NCBI RefSeq assembly: GCF_014489615.1 | Contig: NZ_CP060825.1 | Location: forward strand, 1,398,501-1,462,500 | Source of the DNA: Streptomyces genisteinicus | GTDB taxonomy: Bacteria > Actinomycetota > Actinomycetes > Streptomycetales > Streptomycetaceae | Length of the DNA: 64,000 bases | Reading direction: 5' to 3' | Shown: positions 1-7,937 of the stretch, piece after piece | Layout of the letters: each line of letters begins with the position of its first letter | Numbering within the stretch: position 1 is the stretch's first letter | Program-made: the position numbers and the translations under genes | The notes under the pieces: model-generated | Told to the model about the DNA's origin: nothing | The model's input: only the letters and a program-made list of their open reading frames with translations | Database searches by the model: none

Positions 1-919
1 CTCCCTTGGCGTAGTGGCGTTCGACGTAGTGCTGGAGGACGGAGAGCGCGGTGGTCAGGAGGATGTACCAGACCGTGGCGACCATCAGCAGCGGCACGAC
101 CCGGCCGTTGCGTCCGTAGACGACCTGGACCTGGTAGAAGAGCTCACCGATCGCCATGACGGAGACGATCGAGGTGCCCTTGAAGAGCGAGATGATCTCG
201 TTGGCGGCGTTCGGCAGGATGGAGCGCATCGCCTGAGGCAGCACGATGCGGCGGGCCTGCCGCAGCCGGGGGATGCCGAGCGCCGCGGCGGCCTCGGTCT
301 GCCCGCTGTCGACGGAGAGCACTCCGGCGCGCACGATCTCGGCCGCGTAGGCCGCCTGGTGCAGCGCGAGCCCGAGGACGGCGGCGCTCATCGCGCCGAC
401 CAGGCCCATCGTGTCGAAGGAGACGAAGCCCGGCCCGAACGGGATGCCGAACTGGAGCTCCTTGTAGAGGTAGGCGAGGTTGAACCAGAACAGCAGCTGC
501 ACGATCAGCGGGATCGACCGGAACGCCCAGATGTAGGTGAAGGCGACACCGGAGAGGAAGCGGCTGCGGGAGAGCCGCATGAAGGCGAGCAGGATGCCGA
601 GGGCGAAGCCGATGGCGGTGCCGTAGAAGGTGAGCTGGAGGGTGACCCAGACGGCCTTCACGACGGTCTCCGCGGTGAAGAACCGGGCGAAGACGTCCCA
701 TTCCCAGCCGGGGTTGGTGATCAGGCCATGGGCGAACTGGGCGACCACCACCGCCGTCGCGGCGACGGCGACCCACCGCCAGGGGTGGCGCAGGCGCACG
801 ATCCGCAGCTGCGGCACTTCGGGGGCGGGGGCTTCGGGGGCGGGCGCTTCGGCCGGGGCCGTGCCCGGAGGGTCCGGCGGCGGGGGCCCGGCGGTGGGCG
901 GATCGGTGGCGAGGGACAT
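1..919 (-). CDS. Amino acid ABC transporter permease (HisM/GlnP type), C-terminus cut by window edge
   Basis: Inner-membrane permease of a polar amino acid uptake transporter. 306 codons are visible from the ATG at 919; the last readable residues (HYVERHYAKG) match the C-terminal end of the second permease at 2804-3661, so only a few residues are missing. After a Pro/Ala-rich cytoplasmic stretch (about residues 1-40) come hydrophobic helices. The EAA loop that contacts the ATPase is clear (EAAAALGIPRLRQARRIVLP). The family is BPD_transp_1, HisM/GlnP subgroup. It lies downstream of the FAD/NAD(P)-binding gene and second permease on the same strand; the ATPase is probably just outside the window. 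The start is the only in-frame ATG before the conserved region; no strong ribosome site precedes it. Confidence 0.9.
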   Translation of the reverse strand, partial: MSLATDPPTAGPPPPDPPGTAPAEAPAPEAPAPEVPQLRIVRLRHPWRWVAVAATAVVVAQFAHGLITNPGWEWDVFARFFTAETVVKAVWVTLQLTFYGTAIGFALGILLAFMRLSRSRFLSGVAFTYIWAFRSIPLIVQLLFWFNLAYLYKELQFGIPFGPGFVSFDTMGLVGAMSAAVLGLALHQAAYAAEIVRAGVLSVDSGQTEAAAALGIPRLRQARRIVLPQAMRSILPNAANEIISLFKGTSIVSVMAIGELFYQVQVVYGRNGRVVPLLMVATVWYILLTTALSVLQHYVERHYAKG

Positions 920-1022
920 GGCGGTTCCCGGGGTGCGGTGGGAGGGACGGGGGTCTGCGTGCGCGCGTCGCGCACGGTGCGGGCACGGCCCGCGGGGCGG
1001 CGCGGCTGCGGGAGGCCCGGTG

Positions 1023-2807
1023 TCAGGCGGGCCGGCGGGCCGCGTCGCCGGCGCCGGGACACTCCAGGTCCCGCAGGAGGGTGAGCGCGGCCCGCGCGGT
1101 CGCGTCGTTCTGCCGGAACGCCGGTCCGCCGGTGCGCGGCCGGGGGAACGCGCCCCCGCCGTGCGCGGTGGTGTGCGGGCCGAGCGCGAACCGGCGCGGA
1201 TGCGCCCGTCCGGCGCGGTCGAGCACCCGCCCGTCGGCGGGGTCCACGGCGAGCAGCCCTCCTGCGCCGGACGCGGCGCCGTCCTCGTACAGGGACCGCA
1301 TCAGCGGGCTGCGGGTGAGTTCCCTGGTCGCATCGGGCAGCCGGGCCTCGACCAGGGCGCGGGCCTCGATCCGTTCGCCGGGCAGGGTGGCTCCGGTGGC
1401 GGCGAACACCCCGCGCTCCTCGTCCGCGGTGACGGCGATGTCCGGACCGGCGAAGCGGACGACACCCGCCCGTGAGAGGGCCAGCAGCTGCCGCAGCCGG
1501 GGCCCGGGCGGGCCGGAGGCGAGGTAGCTGAAGAAGCCGTGCCAGCCGCCGTCGATGTCACCCCCCAGGGTGAGCAACTGGCCGTAGACGGAGAGCAGCC
1601 CGTGGAAGACGGCGAGGTCCTGGCTGTACCGCGGGTCGTGGCGGCGGTCGAGGTCCGCGGCGATGTGGGCGCGCAGCTCCTCCTGGAGCTCCTCGGCCGA
1701 GGTGTGGCGCACTCCGGCGAGCGGGCGGTCGAGCGCGGCGAGGTCGAGCCGGTCGGCGGGGTCGGGCACCGCGACGGCGGCGAGCGCGGCCAGTTCGGGG
1801 CTGCCCGGTGGCGCGGCGGCGTACGCCTTCTCGAAGTCGGGCCAGGGCGACGCGGTGCGCTCGGGGTGGGCGGTGAACAGCCGGTGGTAGTGGGCCCAGC
1901 CGAGCTCTTTGGCGACGAGTGGCCAGATGTCGCGCCGGAAGTCGGGGCGCGGGGCGCGGTCGCGCAGCTCGGCGATCTGCTGCGGTCCGAAGAAGCGGGG
2001 CAGCGGCGGGCGTTCGGCGGTGGTGTAGCCGATCTTGGAGCGGTACGGCACGCCCCGGCGCGAGCCGACCCAGAGCACCGGCTCGCGCCCGGACGGCAGG
2101 TACTCCCCGTCGTGGTGGCGGCCGCCCCGGCCCTCGGTGAGCAGCACCATGAGGTCGACGAAGGCGAGCCCGAACCCGCGGACGAGGACCGGTTCCCCGG
2201 CGGGCAGGGCGTCGAGGTCGGCGTCGGCGGTGAAGTCCGGCGGCAGGTGGAGGAGCCCGTGGCGGCGGGCGAAGGCGGCCAGGCGCCGCTGCTCGGCGTC
2301 CGGTCCGGCATCCAGGTGGCCGAGGGCGAGCACCACCGCGTCTGCCTCCAGGGGAAGGTCGCGGCCGGCCAGCCGTACGCGCTGCCGTCCGCCGGGGGTC
2401 CCCTCGACCCGCAGGGCGGTGGTGCGGTGCTCGTGCACGGTGACGGTCGGGGGCAGGGCGGCCCGGGCGCGCTCGTACACCCAGCGCAGATAGGCCGACT
2501 GCTCCCGCCGGGTGGGGAAGCGCTGCCCGTCGGTTCCGGACCACTCGGCGTACGTGGGGCCGGGTACGACGGGGCCGTCCTGGCGGACGGTGTCGTCGGT
2601 GAACATGGTGACGTCCTGGGCCATGGAGTTCATCCACAGCAGGGGCGACTGGTCGTGGCGCCATATCCGTCCGCCGCCGGGCGGGTGGGGGTCGACGAGG
2701 TGGATGTCGAGGGGCAGCCCGCCGTACAGCTCGGGCAGGCTGGCCGCGAGTCTCTCCAGGACGCCGGTCCCCCGCGGCCCGGCGCCGATGATCGCGAGGG
2801 AGGTCAC
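1023..2807 (-). CDS. FAD/NAD(P)-binding protein (NAD_binding_9 type)
   Basis: Predicted soluble flavoprotein of 594 aa. A Rossmann dinucleotide-binding motif opens the protein (IIGAGPRGTG, residues 6-15, GxGxxG intact), and a second nucleotide-type segment (VVLALGHLD) lies near residue 190, as in the FAD-NAD(P)-binding family PF13454. The exact reaction cannot be read. The GTG start at 2807 overlaps the TGA of the upstream permease gene in a GTGA arrangement, so translation is probably coupled. Being sandwiched between two permease genes of one amino-acid importer, and facing a GNAT/binding-protein unit, it probably modifies the imported compound. An N-hydroxylating or sulfur-oxidising role is possible but unproven. 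A longer open frame continues upstream of the GTG, but that part only mirrors the permease gene in another frame. Confidence 0.85.
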   Translation of the reverse strand: MTSLAIIGAGPRGTGVLERLAASLPELYGGLPLDIHLVDPHPPGGGRIWRHDQSPLLWMNSMAQDVTMFTDDTVRQDGPVVPGPTYAEWSGTDGQRFPTRREQSAYLRWVYERARAALPPTVTVHEHRTTALRVEGTPGGRQRVRLAGRDLPLEADAVVLALGHLDAGPDAEQRRLAAFARRHGLLHLPPDFTADADLDALPAGEPVLVRGFGLAFVDLMVLLTEGRGGRHHDGEYLPSGREPVLWVGSRRGVPYRSKIGYTTAERPPLPRFFGPQQIAELRDRAPRPDFRRDIWPLVAKELGWAHYHRLFTAHPERTASPWPDFEKAYAAAPPGSPELAALAAVAVPDPADRLDLAALDRPLAGVRHTSAEELQEELRAHIAADLDRRHDPRYSQDLAVFHGLLSVYGQLLTLGGDIDGGWHGFFSYLASGPPGPRLRQLLALSRAGVVRFAGPDIAVTADEERGVFAATGATLPGERIEARALVEARLPDATRELTRSPLMRSLYEDGAASGAGGLLAVDPADGRVLDRAGRAHPRRFALGPHTTAHGGGAFPRPRTGGPAFRQNDATARAALTLLRDLECPGAGDAARRPA

Positions 2808-3661
2808 CGGGCACCGACCGTGCCGCGTGCGTAGTGCTTCTCGACGTAGTGCTGTCCGACGGAGAGGACCGTGGTGACCGCGGCGTACCAGATGGTGGCG
2901 ACCAGCAGCAGCGGCACCACCTGGTAGGTGCGGTGGTAGACGAGCTGCACGGAGTAGAGCAGGTCCTGCACGGCGATGACGCTGACGATCGAGGTGCCCT
3001 TGAGGGTGCCGATGAGCATGTTCCCCGCCGGGGGCACGATGGCGCGCATGGCCTGCGGCAGCACGATCCGCCGCAGCCGCCGGCCGCGCCCGAGGCCGAG
3101 CGACTGGGCGGCCTCGATCTGGCCCGGCTCGACGGAGAGGATGCCGCCGCGGACTACCTCCGCGGCGTAGGCGGCCTCGTGGAGGGTGAGCCCGATGACG
3201 GCGATGGTCACCGGACCGAGCAGGTCGACGGTGCGCACGCCGAAGATCTGCGGGTACAGGGCGCCGATGTTGAACCAGAACAGGAGCTGCACCAGCAGCG
3301 GGGTGGAGCGCAGCAGCCAGATGTAGCCGTGGCTGACATGGGCGAGCACCGGGTTGGCGGACAGCCGCATCACGGCGAGCAGGGTGCCGAGGGCGAAGCC
3401 GAGCACCATGACCACGGCGGTCAGCCAGAGGGTGAGCCCCAGGCCGCGCAGCACGGACGCGGAGGTGAAGTACTCGCCGACCACGGGCCACATGAAGGCG
3501 TCGTTGCGGACGACGGAGGCGGCGACGACCGCCAGCAGCAGCAGGACGACGGCGGCGGCCAGCCACTGGCCCGTCCTGCGCGCCGGCACGATGCGCGGCG
3601 GGGACGGGTCGTCGGTCCTGGCGGGAGGCGACACGGGGAGGGCGTCGGTGGGCACGGCCAT
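2804..3661 (-). CDS. Amino acid ABC transporter permease (HisM/GlnP type)
   Basis: Second permease of the importer, 285 aa. One hydrophobic helix follows a charged N-terminus (about residues 30-55), then the BPD_transp_1 core with the EAA loop (EAAQSLGLGRGRRLRRIVLP) and a C-terminus ending QHYVEKHYARG, very like the partial permease at the window start. The two probably form a heterodimer. The ATG at 3661 is chosen because CGGAG lies about 9 bases upstream; an in-frame start 18 codons earlier adds only a basic, unconserved leader. It is the first gene of a leftward unit (this gene, FAD/NAD(P)-binding protein, permease) and is preceded by a good promoter at 3753-3782. Confidence 0.92.
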   Translation of the reverse strand: MAVPTDALPVSPPARTDDPSPPRIVPARRTGQWLAAAVVLLLLAVVAASVVRNDAFMWPVVGEYFTSASVLRGLGLTLWLTAVVMVLGFALGTLLAVMRLSANPVLAHVSHGYIWLLRSTPLLVQLLFWFNIGALYPQIFGVRTVDLLGPVTIAVIGLTLHEAAYAAEVVRGGILSVEPGQIEAAQSLGLGRGRRLRRIVLPQAMRAIVPPAGNMLIGTLKGTSIVSVIAVQDLLYSVQLVYHRTYQVVPLLLVATIWYAAVTTVLSVGQHYVEKHYARGTVGAR

Positions 3662-3752
3662 GCGAAGGCTCCGTGGATGCAGAGATCGAACACGGGTGGT
3701 GCCTTCACGGGACACGTGCGACCGCGCCCCTCAGCAGCGGTCGTGAGCCCCG

Positions 3753-3782
3753 AGGTAAGCGGCCCGGCACCCGTTCTGTCAA
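3753..3782 (-). promoter_or_regulatory. Sigma-70-type (HrdB-like) promoter for the permease unit
   Basis: Read on the minus strand: a perfect -35 TTGACA (3782-3777), an 18-base spacer, and -10 TTACCT (3758-3753). Transcription would begin near 3746, giving a leader of about 85 bases before the ATG at 3661. This is one of the best consensus-like promoters in the window. Confidence 0.65.
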
Positions 3783-4387
3783 GCCCGTCCGGACTGTGGG
3801 CGCCTGACCGCCCGGCAGTTGACGCGGGGACGGGAAGCCTGCTCCACTTGGGCCATGCATTCACAGCAGTGGCTGGTCACGCGCTCCCACATCGACTTCG
3901 GTCGCGTGTGGTCCTCTTCCTGTTGAGCCGTCCTCCGCTGTAGCGGCCCCGTCGCGTCCGCCGGCGCAGGCCGTCCTGCCGCAGTGCTTCCGGTGAACCC
4001 CGCGCCCCGCGCCGGGGTGTCCCGCCGCCGCCCCTGGGCGTGTTGCGATAGTCCCTCCTGGCCCGCGCCACCCGGCACGCACTCCCCCGGCCACCGCTGG
4101 GAGGTGCCCCCGTGCCGCGTTGCCGGAGTCGTCCGCGTACGCCCGGTACGAGGATGATCCTCCGCCTCGCGACCGCACGCACCGGATGCCGCAGGCCCCG
4201 CCCTCCGGGCGGACGGAGCTGCTTCCGCCACACGCCCCGAGGCGGCCACGCCTCCCGTCCGTCTTCCGACGCCCCGCGTGCCTTCACACTCCCGTACCTC
4301 CGCGGCTCCCCTCGCCGCACCTCTCGCGTACCTCCGTCCTGCCCGCCCGTCCGCCAGGACCGGGCGGACACCGAACCCGGGACACGC
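3783..4387. other. Divergent intergenic region, no convincing gene
   Basis: About 600 bases between the divergent transporter units. Open frames here, including one ending in a Cys-rich peptide (HCCEC) just before 3779, have poor codon bias and no ribosome site, and the peptide frame lies upstream of the only good promoter. No riboswitch could be recognised by eye. The promoter for the plus-strand GNAT/binding-protein unit must lie here but is not obvious. Confidence 0.5.
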
Positions 4388-4885
4388 ATGACCGTCTCCC
4401 CGAGCCCTGGCCCCGCGCTGTCCGTGCGGCGGACCACGGCCGACGATCCCCTGGCCGGCCCGCTGCTCGCGGAACTGGCCCACGAGTACCTGACCCGCTA
4501 CGGGTCCGCCGAGGACCTCCAGCGGTACGCACCCGCGGAGTTCGCCCCGCCCGACGGCGCCTTCCTGCTGCTCCTGGAGCGCGGCCGGCCCGTCGCCGGG
4601 GGCGCGTACCGCCGCTTCGACGCGACGACCGCCGAGCTCAAGCGGATCTGGACGCACTCGGCGCACCGCCGCCGGGGGCTCGCCCGGCGGGTGCTGCGCG
4701 TGCTGGAGCTCGACGCCGCCGAACGCGGCTACGCACGGATCTTCCTGACCACCGGACCACGGCAGCCCGAGGCCAAGGGCCTCTACCTGGCCGCCGGTTA
4801 CCGCCCCCTCTTCGATCTGTCCGCAGATCCGGAGTCGATCGGCCCGCTGCCGTTCGAAAAACACCTGGAGAACCACGTCTCATGA
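4388..4885 (+). CDS. GNAT family N-acetyltransferase
   Basis: Acetyl-CoA-dependent N-acetyltransferase of 165 aa. The acetyl-CoA-binding segment is visible as HRRRGLARRVLRVLE (around residue 95), followed by the usual FLTTGPRQPEAKGLYLAAGY helix/strand, typical of small-molecule GNATs. Its stop overlaps the ATG of the binding-protein gene (ATGA), so the two are translationally coupled. GNAT genes paired with polar amino-acid ABC importers are known in sulfur amino-acid salvage, for example the ytmI/snaA-tcy cluster of Bacillus. The substrate here may therefore be the transported S-substituted amino acid; this is inference from context. An in-frame upstream extension has atypical codon use and is not included. 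Confidence 0.88.
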   Translation: MTVSPSPGPALSVRRTTADDPLAGPLLAELAHEYLTRYGSAEDLQRYAPAEFAPPDGAFLLLLERGRPVAGGAYRRFDATTAELKRIWTHSAHRRRGLARRVLRVLELDAAERGYARIFLTTGPRQPEAKGLYLAAGYRPLFDLSADPESIGPLPFEKHLENHVS

Positions 4886-5844
4886 GCAGGACACGCCATT
4901 CGCTGACGTTCGCGCTGATCACCGCCACCGCGCTGACCCTCACCGCCTGCGGTTCGGGCGGGGGCGGGGACGGCGGCGCCGCGCAGCCGGCGCCGGCGGC
5001 CAAGGGCGCCGCACCCGCCGGGCAGGGGGAACTGCCCGTCACCGACGTGGTCTCCCAGGTGAAGAAGGACCGGGCGGCGGCGGATCTGCTGCCCGCGGAC
5101 ATCCGCGACCGGGGCACCCTCAAGATCGCGGCGGCCATCGGCAACCCGCCGAACGCCACCTATCTCAAGGACGGCAAAACCCTCGTCGGCCAGGACATCG
5201 ACTTCGCCGACGCCGTCGCCAAGGTGCTCGGCCTGCGGCTGGAGCGCGAGGTCGCCGGCTTCGAGGCGATCCTGCCCTCCCTCGGCAGCGGCAAGTACGA
5301 CGTCGGCACCGGCAACTTCGGTGTGACCGAGGAACGCCGGAAGACCATCGACTTCGTCACCTACATCAACGACGGTCAGGGCTTCGCGGCGCTGGAGAAG
5401 TCGTCGCCCGGCAAGGTGTCCGCCTTCGAGGACCTGTGCGGCCTGAAGGTCGCCACCGGCGCGGGCACCACCTTCGAGGCCGTGCTGGAGAAGAACAAGG
5501 GCGTCTGCGCGGCGGCCGGCGAGAAGCCGTACGAGGTGCAGACCTACGCGGAGCCCGGCGCCGTGTGGATCTCCCTCCACCAGGGGCGCAGCGACATCGT
5601 GATGAGCACCATCAACGGGCTGCGCTACGCGGTGACCCAGCAGCCGGGCACCACGTTCCTCAACGAGTTCAAGCGGCTCGACGTGGGCTTCGCCTTCAAG
5701 AAGGGCACCCCGCTGGCGCCCGCCTTCCAGGCCGCGGTGAACAAGCTCAAGGCGGACGGGACCTACGACCGCATCCTGGAGAAGTGGGGGACGAGCGAGT
5801 CGGCGATCGAGACCTCGCAGATCTCGCCGCCCGAGATCACGTGA
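4882..5844 (+). CDS. Amino acid ABC transporter substrate-binding lipoprotein
   Basis: Extracytoplasmic solute-binding lipoprotein of 320 aa. It has a signal peptide with lipobox LTAC, making Cys23 the likely lipidated residue, then a Gly/Ala/Pro-rich linker, then a bacterial solute-binding family 3 fold starting near residue 75 (RGTLKIAAAIGNPPNATYLK, later GKYDVGTGNFGVTEERRKTIDF). It should capture a polar amino acid or derivative for the permease pair encoded on the opposite strand. The gene starts inside the end of the GNAT gene (4-base ATGA overlap), so binding protein and acetyltransferase form one unit. A terminator-like hairpin pair follows. Confidence 0.93.
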   Translation: MSRTRHSLTFALITATALTLTACGSGGGGDGGAAQPAPAAKGAAPAGQGELPVTDVVSQVKKDRAAADLLPADIRDRGTLKIAAAIGNPPNATYLKDGKTLVGQDIDFADAVAKVLGLRLEREVAGFEAILPSLGSGKYDVGTGNFGVTEERRKTIDFVTYINDGQGFAALEKSSPGKVSAFEDLCGLKVATGAGTTFEAVLEKNKGVCAAAGEKPYEVQTYAEPGAVWISLHQGRSDIVMSTINGLRYAVTQQPGTTFLNEFKRLDVGFAFKKGTPLAPAFQAAVNKLKADGTYDRILEKWGTSESAIETSQISPPEIT

Positions 5845-5852
5845 CCGGCCGG

Positions 5853-5927
5853 CCGGACGGCGCCGCGCCGCCGTCCGGTTCCGGCACGGACCGACGCCCC
5901 GTCAGGAGCATTCCCGGCGGGGCGTCG
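5853..5927 (+). terminator. Tandem hairpins after the substrate-binding protein gene
   Basis: First hairpin: 10-bp arms 5853-5862 and 5869-5878 with a 6-base loop. Second hairpin: 10-bp arms 5892-5901 and 5918-5927. No U-tract follows, as is usual for Streptomyces terminators. Confidence 0.6.
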
Positions 5928-5946
5928 TGCCGTGCCTCTCGTGTGG

Positions 5947-6034
5947 GTGCGGCTCAGCAGTCCGTGTGTGTGCGGCTCAGCCGTCCGTCTGTGTGCGGCT
6001 CAGCAGCTCGCGTGTGAGCGGCTCAGCAGTCGCA
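5947..6034. repeat. 23-bp tandem repeat, about four copies
   Basis: Units starting at 5947, 5970, 5993 and 6016 share the core GCGGCTCAGC with a 23-base period. The last unit runs into the 3' end of the DUF5685 gene. It sits between two convergent genes and may serve as a terminator or slippage-prone tract. Confidence 0.75.
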
Positions 6035-7189
6035 GTTGCAGTCGCAGCCCTCGCAGCAGGAGCAGCCGTCCGAGCAGCAGGAGCAGCAGTCGCAGCAGCT
6101 GCCGCAGTCGCAGCTGCTGCACAGGCCTTCCTTGCGCTCCCCGCTCCACGGGTCCTCGTGGGTGCCGCAGCACATCTGGCAGGTGCAGGCGAGTCCCGCC
6201 CACACCAGGCAGCCCGCGATCAGCCCGCGCCGGTCGCGACGGGGCGGCTCGGGGGGCAGCGGGCCGCCGGGGCCGGGGCCGCCCGGGGCGTAGGGGTTGC
6301 CGGGAGCGTACGGGCCCGGCTGGTGCGAGCAGGTCGTGGTGGAGAAGGCCCGGTCCACGGAGGTGCGCAGCTCGTGGGCGAGGAGCACGTGGACCAGGCG
6401 GTCGTCGACGAAGTCGGCGTCGCGCAGCGCGAGCCGGATGCCGTGCACGGCGTCGTCGGCCAGCCTGCGGGCCTCGGTGAGCGGGGTGCCGGTCGCGGTG
6501 AGCGGGTTCCAGGCGCCGCAGGCGGCGTCGGCGGCCTGGTCCTCGACCGCGTCCAGCAGGTGCGCGAGGCGCCCGAAGAGCCGTCCGGCCTCGGCGAGCG
6601 GGGCGGTGTTCTCCGGGCGGTCCGCCAGCACGGCGGTATGGGCGAAGGCCGCGGCGGTGGCCGTCTCGGTGGGCTCGGTGACGGTGAGCAGCGGGGTGCC
6701 GGGTCCCGCCAGGGCCTCGATGCCGGTCTGCCGGTCGACGGCGTCGACGAGGACGGCGGTGTCGAATCCGAGCGCGGCGCCGGAACGGGCGCCGGCCCGG
6801 TCCCAGCCGGCCGCGACCCGGCGGGCGGCCGCGGCGACGGGGCGGCGGGCCAGCAGGCCGTCGCCGTCGGCGACATGGTCGCGCACCTTGGCGGAGGCGA
6901 GGACCAGCGACACGGCGGCGGCCAGCTTCGCCCCCTCGCCCCGGGCGACGGGGGCGGTGCGCATGGCGCGCAGCGGACAGGGTCCGGCGGTGCGGCGGGC
7001 CCGGGGCGTGCGTTCGGTCTGAGCCTCCGTCAGAACCGAGACGATCAGGCCGTCGTAGTTGGTCACGACGCGGGCGAACTGCCCGTGGTCCGCCCGCAGT
7101 GCCAGGCAGAGCCCGCACAGATGCGCCATCCACTCGGTCCTGAGCGCGTCACCGAGCCGGTGCGTACAGGGTCTGACTATTCCGAACAC
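6023..7189 (-). CDS. DUF5685 family protein with extreme cysteine-rich tail
   Basis: 388 aa, GTG start, GGGGGA upstream. The first 300 residues match the DUF5685 pattern of actinobacteria: an N-terminal [13 protein letters not shown] and [12 protein letters not shown] motif with paired Cys/His, then a mostly helical Ala-rich body. After a Pro/Gly linker and a short hydrophobic patch ([17 protein letters not shown]), the last 33 residues carry 16 cysteines in CC, CxC and CxxC spacings separated by Ser, Asp and Gly. This resembles a metallothionein or a Cys-rich metal/iron-sulfur tail. Function is unknown; metal binding is suggested by the tail only. The gene converges on the binding-protein gene at its 3' side and diverges from the SepF gene. 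Confidence 0.85.
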   Translation of the reverse strand: MFGIVRPCTHRLGDALRTEWMAHLCGLCLALRADHGQFARVVTNYDGLIVSVLTEAQTERTPRARRTAGPCPLRAMRTAPVARGEGAKLAAAVSLVLASAKVRDHVADGDGLLARRPVAAAARRVAAGWDRAGARSGAALGFDTAVLVDAVDRQTGIEALAGPGTPLLTVTEPTETATAAAFAHTAVLADRPENTAPLAEAGRLFGRLAHLLDAVEDQAADAACGAWNPLTATGTPLTEARRLADDAVHGIRLALRDADFVDDRLVHVLLAHELRTSVDRAFSTTTCSHQPGPYAPGNPYAPGGPGPGGPLPPEPPRRDRRGLIAGCLVWAGLACTCQMCCGTHEDPWSGERKEGLCSSCDCGSCCDCCSCCSDGCSCCEGCDCNCDC

Positions 7190-7481
7190 AGACGATCCCC
7201 CGGGAGTCGTTCAACTCATCGGGGGCATCGTATCGATGAGCCCGTTCACCCGGACGCCCCCGGCGTCACCCGTCTGGTCCGACTTTTATATTTTGATCCC
7301 CTCATGCCCCCTGCACAGGAAGAACCTTGACGAACCGCCACATCTTCTGCACCAGTACCGTCACGAATCTCCTGCGCGCCGACTATCCACTTGGCGCGCG
7401 ATCCGCATTATGGACGACCATAGGGGTGCGGATACGACAGAGACCGCAGTGCGACCACTGCAGCAGCGGAAGGAGGCGTCC

Positions 7482-7913
7482 ATGGGTTCGGTACGCAAGG
7501 CGAGCGCCTGGCTGGGACTCGTCGAGGACGACGGGCGTTACTACGACGACGAGTACGCCGAGGGTCAGGAGGCGGGTGACGCATGGGTCACCGACCCCCG
7601 GGTACGCGTGGCCTCCGAATCCGCGTCGCAGGAGGGACGCCGGATCGCGACCGTCTCCCCGGACGGGTTCCGGGACGCCCGCGGCATCGGCGAGCTGTTC
7701 CGTGACGGCGTCCCCGTCATCGTGAACCTGACCTCGATGGAGCCCGGTGACGCGAAGCGGGTGGTCGACTTCGCCGCGGGGCTCTGCTTCGGTCTGCGCG
7801 GATCGATCGAGCGGGTGGCCACGCGGGTGTTCCTGCTCACCCCCGCCGACACGCAGATCGTCAGCGGGGACCCCTCCGGCCGCGCGCAGGACGGCTTCTT
7901 CAACCAGAGCTGA
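7482..7913 (+). CDS. sepF2: SepF-family cell division protein (small paralogue)
   Basis: 143 aa. SepF links FtsZ to the membrane. The N-terminus [16 protein letters not shown] is the amphipathic membrane-targeting helix, followed by an acidic linker and the SepF core ([47 protein letters not shown], here spanning about residues 75-125). It is shorter than the main SepF of the dcw cluster, so it is one of the additional Streptomyces paralogues; the symbol follows the S. coelicolor usage for the paralogue in this neighbourhood. The ATG at 7482 is supported by GGAAGGAGG at proper spacing; the longer in-frame extension upstream is not coding. It stands alone, divergent from the DUF5685 gene and convergent with the acyl-CoA dehydrogenase gene. 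Confidence 0.88.
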   Translation: MGSVRKASAWLGLVEDDGRYYDDEYAEGQEAGDAWVTDPRVRVASESASQEGRRIATVSPDGFRDARGIGELFRDGVPVIVNLTSMEPGDAKRVVDFAAGLCFGLRGSIERVATRVFLLTPADTQIVSGDPSGRAQDGFFNQS

Positions 7914-7937
7914 GCAGGGCGCCCGCCGGCCCCCCGA

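Noticed and set aside
1023..3566. One 847-residue fusion protein covering permease and flavoprotein genes
   Set aside because: The N-terminal part is the wrong frame of the permease gene; the GTG at 2807 begins the Rossmann domain.
3779..3900. A Cys-rich peptide frame (HCCEC) that could be a cysteine-responsive leader peptide
   Set aside because: It ends upstream of the only good promoter, has no ribosome site, and so would not be in the permease transcript.
4112..4387. N-terminal extension of the GNAT protein
   Set aside because: Arg/Pro-rich, no support for a start, and the GNAT fold begins after the ATG at 4388.
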